From NCBI GenBank assembly GCA_903895475.1, contig CAITUF010000181.1, forward strand, positions 1 to 10,003: 10,003 bases of DNA, given 5' to 3'. Positions within the stretch are counted from its first letter, which is position 1. Each line of letters starts with the position of its first letter. Of this stretch, positions 7,625-10,003 are shown piece by piece. The stretch comes from an uncultured Opitutia bacterium (lineage in GTDB: Bacteria > Verrucomicrobiota > Verrucomicrobiia > Opitutales > UBA953). A model generated the notes under the pieces. The model ran no database searches and was not told the DNA's origin. It saw nothing but the letters and a program-made list of their open reading frames with translations. Made by a program: the position numbers and the translations under genes.

Positions 7625-7992
7625 TCGGCCTGCTTGGACGCCTTCGCCACGGCTCCGGCCACGGCGACGGCGTAAATCCGTCGCAAGTCCTTGAGCGGCT
7701 TGCGCAGCAAGCTCGGGCGGGCGATGAGGACGACCTCCCACCCCGCCGGCAATGCCTCCGGATCGGACCGGAAGAGCTCGCGTACTAGGCGTTTGGCCCG
7801 ATTCCGGTTCACCGCTAACGGGATGGCCTTTTTGGCGACCACGACGGCAAAGCGCGCAGGCTGGACTTCAGCTCCCACCTCCGCCGGGCCGATATTCAAA
7901 AGAAAAGGCCCGCAGTCTAGCCGCGAGCCTTGGGAGCGGAGGCGTTGGAAATCGGCCGAGGCACGAATCCGACGTTCCCGCGGAAGACGCAT
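7621..7992 (-). CDS. rnpA: Ribonuclease P protein component
   Basis: A 123-residue basic protein, the protein subunit that binds the RNase P RNA and the tRNA 5' leader. The diagnostic RNR block AVNRNRAKRLVRELFR lies at 60-75, preceded by FAVVVAKKAIPLA and followed by VVLIARPSLL, with an N-terminal LPRERRIRASADFQRL stretch. Length and order are normal for bacterial RnpA. It begins four bases after the rpmH stop and overlaps yidD by four bases, so the three genes are very probably co-transcribed. Confidence 0.97.
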   Translation of the reverse strand: MRLPRERRIRASADFQRLRSQGSRLDCGPFLLNIGPAEVGAEVQPARFAVVVAKKAIPLAVNRNRAKRLVRELFRSDPEALPAGWEVVLIARPSLLRKPLKDLRRIYAVAVAGAVAKASKQAE

Positions 7993-7996
7993 GCGC

Positions 7997-8143
7997 TTAC
8001 TTCCAGGAAGCGGTACCGAGGCGCTTGCGGCCGAGCTTACGACGAGCAGCGATGACCTTACGGCCGCCCTTGGTCTTCGAGCGAGCGAGGAAACCGCACT
8101 TGCGGGCGCGGGAGATTTTAGATGGGCGGTAGGTGGGTTGCAT
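7997..8143 (-). CDS. rpmH: Large ribosomal subunit protein bL34
   Basis: A 48-residue, strongly basic ribosomal protein beginning MQPTYRPSKISRARKCGF and continuing LARSKTKGGRKVIAARRKLGRKRL, the standard bL34 pattern. The start MQPT replaces the more familiar MKRT, as in several non-proteobacterial phyla. The tail LGTASWK is slightly longer than common, and there is a cysteine at position 16. The ATG at 8143 is chosen because conservation starts there; an in-frame ATG 45 bases upstream adds residues foreign to L34. No Shine-Dalgarno is obvious before it. It is the first gene of the leftward rpmH-rnpA-yidD operon. Confidence 0.96.
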   Translation of the reverse strand: MQPTYRPSKISRARKCGFLARSKTKGGRKVIAARRKLGRKRLGTASWK

Positions 8144-8159
8144 GGCGTTTGAAGGGGAT

Positions 8160-8188
8160 AGCCAAGAACACCCCGCCCAGCCTGTCAA
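8160..8188 (-). promoter_or_regulatory. Candidate rpmH operon promoter
   Basis: On the minus strand a perfect TTGACA lies at 8188-8183, followed after 17 bases by TTGGCT (8165-8160), a poor -10 box; GGCTAT two bases later is an alternative. The site is 16 bases before the rpmH start codon, leaving a very short leader. The -35 box is convincing and the -10 is not, so the call is tentative. The box lies inside an inverted repeat. Confidence 0.4.
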
Positions 8189-8213
8189 GCCCCACGCTTC
8201 CCGGCTTGGCAGG
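8181..8213. repeat. Inverted repeat over the rpmH/LOG divergent promoter region
   Basis: The arms cctgtcaagcc (8181-8191) and ggcttggcagg (8203-8213) are inverted copies that match at 10 of 11 positions, around an 11-base spacer. The left arm contains the predicted rpmH -35 box. No T-run follows on either strand, so an intrinsic terminator is unlikely. It could be an operator for the divergent genes or a leader hairpin of the LOG transcript. The repeat is seen directly; its function is inferred. Confidence 0.5.
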
Positions 8214-8241
8214 ACGCCCCCGGACGGGAAAGATGGGGGTA

Positions 8242-9102
8242 ATGAGCCCCGAAGAAGGAAAGAAGCGCCCCCTACCCCAGCGCGCCTACCTGAACCAGGA
8301 GTTCATGTGCAGCCCCCAGGCCCGGACCATCCGCGTCATGACGGAGCTCACCGAACCCCACCTACGGTTCAAGAAATACAACGTCCGCAACACGGTCGTC
8401 ATGTTTGGCTCGGCCCGCACCCTGCCCCTCGAACAGGCCCGTACCCAATACGATGAGGTCAAAGCACTCATCGCCCGCGGCGAGTGTTCCGGTGCAGAAT
8501 GCTCCGCCCGACTGCGTATCGCGGAAATGAACCTGCGCAGCGCCCCTTACTACGAAGCCTGTCGCGAACTCGCCTTTGAAATGACCAAGTGGTCGCTCTC
8601 GTTGCCTGAGTGGCAGCGCTTCTTGGTCTGCTCGGGTGGAGGCCCCGGTATCATGGAGGCCGCCAATCGCGGGGCCTTCGAAGCCGGCGGCCGTTCGGTC
8701 GGCTTGGGCATCGCGTTACCCTTCGAGCAAAGCCACAACCCTTACATCACCCCGGAGCTCGACCTCGAATTCCATTATTTCTTTGTTCGGAAATACTGGT
8801 TCCTCTACCTCGCCAAAGCGATGGTCGCCTTCCCCGGCGGCTTCGGGACGTTCGACGAGCTCTTCGAAATGATGACGCTCATCCAGACGGGTAAGACGAA
8901 GAAACATCTCCCGGTGTTACTCTTCGGTTCGGAGTTCTGGAAAAAGCTCCTGAACTTCGAGGTCTTCCACGAGTGGGGCATGGTCTCACCGGGAGACCGC
9001 GACCTGTATGTGCACGTGGACTCGGTGCAAGAAGCGCGCGACACCCTCATCAGCATCATCACCGAGAAGTATCTTAAGGATGGCAGCGAACCCAACGACT
9101 GA
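8242..9102 (+). CDS. LOG family protein (cytokinin riboside 5'-monophosphate phosphoribohydrolase-like)
   Basis: A 286-residue Rossmann-type protein. It contains NTVVMFGSART (50-60, first strand and nucleotide loop), SGGGPGIMEAANRGAFEAGG (131-150), an arginine pair region FFVRKYW (180-186) and the family signature PGGFGTFDE (198-206). LOG enzymes cleave the N-glycosidic bond of nucleoside 5'-monophosphates; in bacteria the true substrate is often unknown, and the label lysine decarboxylase is outdated. The protein is longer than plant-type LOGs because of an N-terminal segment of about 50 residues and a helical insert at about 64-115, as seen in the long bacterial LOG subgroup. ATGs at 8233 and 8242 both fit; the frame is open from 8122, but those residues overlap rpmH antisense and look non-coding. 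Its end overlaps cutA by 23 bases. Confidence 0.87.
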   Translation: MSPEEGKKRPLPQRAYLNQEFMCSPQARTIRVMTELTEPHLRFKKYNVRNTVVMFGSARTLPLEQARTQYDEVKALIARGECSGAECSARLRIAEMNLRSAPYYEACRELAFEMTKWSLSLPEWQRFLVCSGGGPGIMEAANRGAFEAGGRSVGLGIALPFEQSHNPYITPELDLEFHYFFVRKYWFLYLAKAMVAFPGGFGTFDELFEMMTLIQTGKTKKHLPVLLFGSEFWKKLLNFEVFHEWGMVSPGDRDLYVHVDSVQEARDTLISIITEKYLKDGSEPND

Positions 9103-9412
9103 CGGCGTGCTGGTCGCTTGGACGACTTTACCAACGCGGGAAGAGGCCGACCGGCTGGCCGCGGGCGCGGTGGCCGCACGTCTGGCGGCGTGCGCGCAGG
9201 TGGAAGGCCCCCTTCGCTCCCATTATGTCTGGGAAGGACAAGCGCAGGCTGAAGATGAATACCGCATCACCTTCAAACTCTCCGCAACGCAGGAACCGAT
9301 CTTACGGACCTGGGTACACAGCCGCCATCCGTACGCCGTGCCACAGTGGCTCGCCGTCCCCGCGACCCACGTGAGCCCCGCCTATCAAGCGTGGATTCAT
9401 GGCGTCCGCTAA
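9080..9412 (+). CDS. cutA: CutA family divalent cation tolerance protein
   Basis: A 110-residue protein with the CutA1 pattern: an opening beta strand (GVLVAWTTLPTREEADRLA), the segment LAACAQVEGPLRSHYVWEG (35-53) with the conserved WEGxxxxxxE block to Glu60, YRITFKL, and HPYAVPQWLAVPA (83-95). CutA forms ferredoxin-like trimers that bind copper and other divalent metals; its physiological role is unclear despite the name. The ATG at 9080 lies inside the end of the LOG gene, with GAGAAG about 10 bases upstream as a possible ribosome binding site, so it is probably translated with LOG. The frame is open to 9008, but those extra residues do not look like CutA. Confidence 0.92.
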   Translation: MAANPTTDGVLVAWTTLPTREEADRLAAGAVAARLAACAQVEGPLRSHYVWEGQAQAEDEYRITFKLSATQEPILRTWVHSRHPYAVPQWLAVPATHVSPAYQAWIHGVR

Positions 9413-9418
9413 AGCCCC

Positions 9419-9997
9419 ATGACGACCAACACCCTCGAAGCCCTCCTCTACTTCCTCCTCGGGCTTGGCCTCCTGTGCGCCTGGACTTACGAGTACCTGA
9501 AGCGGCGGCGGACGAACGGCCCCGAAAGTTTTTGGCCCGGCACCTCCAGCGCCCCCTGGCAAGCCTCGCTCCTCATCGCCGCCGTGATGATCTTAATCAC
9601 CATCGCCGAAACAGCGGTGGAACATCGCATGGGCGTGACGACCCAACAGTCCACCATCGCTCCGTCGTTTCTCCTCGCGATGCTCGGCGCGTCAGTGATC
9701 GAAGAAGCCGTCTTCCGTGGCTTCACCGCACCGAGTTATTTCGGTGGCCGTAAACTCCTGGCACTTATCCTCATCGGTTCGCTCGTCTTCAGTGCCATCC
9801 ATCACTTTGACCTCCAAAGCACCCAAGGCCGCATCAGCGCCATCTTTGCTTTCGTGACTTCGATCTGGCTCTACCTGGCGCGTTTCAATCCACTCAATCC
9901 GGAACGGTCGCTCATCCCGTGTTTTACGGGACATGCCGTGCGTAATCTGGCGGTGTTCGGCGTTAAATGGGCACAAGGCTTCATAAACTGGAATTAG
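9419..9997 (+). CDS. CPBP family intramembrane metalloprotease (CAAX protease-like)
   Basis: A 192-residue membrane protein with about five hydrophobic segments (near 7-25, 48-65, 82-95, 113-128, 138-155). The three family motifs are present: EEAVFRG with Glu95, Glu96 and Arg100; SAIHHF with His128-His129; and GHAVRNLAVF with His172 and Asn176. These are the metal-site and catalytic positions of the CPBP (Abi/Rce1) family, which cleaves peptides within the membrane. Bacterial members take part in bacteriocin self-immunity, peptide maturation or unknown tasks, and nothing here points to a specific substrate. It starts six bases after cutA, so it probably belongs to the LOG-cutA operon, and it ends six bases before the window edge. 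Confidence 0.88.
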   Translation: MTTNTLEALLYFLLGLGLLCAWTYEYLKRRRTNGPESFWPGTSSAPWQASLLIAAVMILITIAETAVEHRMGVTTQQSTIAPSFLLAMLGASVIEEAVFRGFTAPSYFGGRKLLALILIGSLVFSAIHHFDLQSTQGRISAIFAFVTSIWLYLARFNPLNPERSLIPCFTGHAVRNLAVFGVKWAQGFINWN

Positions 9998-10003
9998 AGA
10001 GTC

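Noticed and set aside
7625..7741. Longer yidD starting inside rnpA
   Set aside because: The added residues are the shifted frame of rnpA and are unlike YidD; the ATG overlapping the rnpA stop gives the normal length.
8122..8241. N-terminal extension of the LOG frame
   Set aside because: It overlaps the start of rpmH on the other strand and has a composition unlike LOG proteins; ATGs at 8233 and 8242 precede the plausible protein.
8144..8241. Replication origin next to rpmH, as in many bacteria where dnaA is adjacent
   Set aside because: No DnaA box (TTATCCACA-like), no AT-rich segment and no dnaA or dnaN gene is visible; the neighbour is a LOG gene.
1..10003. Mobile element, defence system or CRISPR array
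   Set aside because: No transposase, integrase, direct repeat series or defence-type domain was seen; the CPBP protease alone is not evidence of a phage-defence locus.

Overview
The window is GC-rich, tightly packed bacterial chromosome carrying housekeeping and envelope genes. It holds eleven complete protein genes and one gene cut by the left edge. I see no tRNA, rRNA, insertion sequence, phage gene, CRISPR array or gap above 300 bases. Protein sequence style suggests a diderm of the Verrucomicrobia (Opitutae-like): a free-standing GspG-like pseudopilin, an L34 starting MQPTYRPS, a very long U32-DUF3656 protein and a dimeric-type dUTPase. This placement is inference from recalled family patterns, not a search.

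Left part (1-4636). The 3' part of a RecD2/TraA-type helicase reads rightward and meets, stop against stop, a leftward 843-residue U32 peptidase-family protein, probably a 23S rRNA cytidine hydroxylation factor (RlhA-like). Divergent from it, rightward, lie a dUTPase-like pyrophosphatase and, 14 bases later, a type II secretion/type IV pilin-like pseudopilin.

Middle (4633-8143), all leftward, so read from right to left: rpmH (L34), rnpA (RNase P protein), yidD, an LtaS-type membrane phosphotransferase of the alkaline phosphatase superfamily, and a PAP2 phosphatase. The spacing is tight (4 bases, a 4-base overlap, 69 bases, then a 26-base overlap), which suggests one transcription unit. The familiar rpmH-rnpA-yidD series is usually followed by yidC. 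Here two envelope-lipid enzymes take that place.

Right part (8242-9997), rightward and divergent from rpmH: a LOG-family phosphoribohydrolase, cutA (23-base overlap) and a CPBP-family intramembrane protease (6-base gap), probably one operon. The short region between rpmH and the LOG gene has a good -35 box for rpmH lying inside an 11-base inverted repeat.

No clearly new system is present. The points most worth checking are the LtaS-like/PAP2 pair attached to the ribosomal/RNase P operon, the inverted repeat over the rpmH promoter, and the two convergent gene pairs whose stop codons touch or share the same bases.
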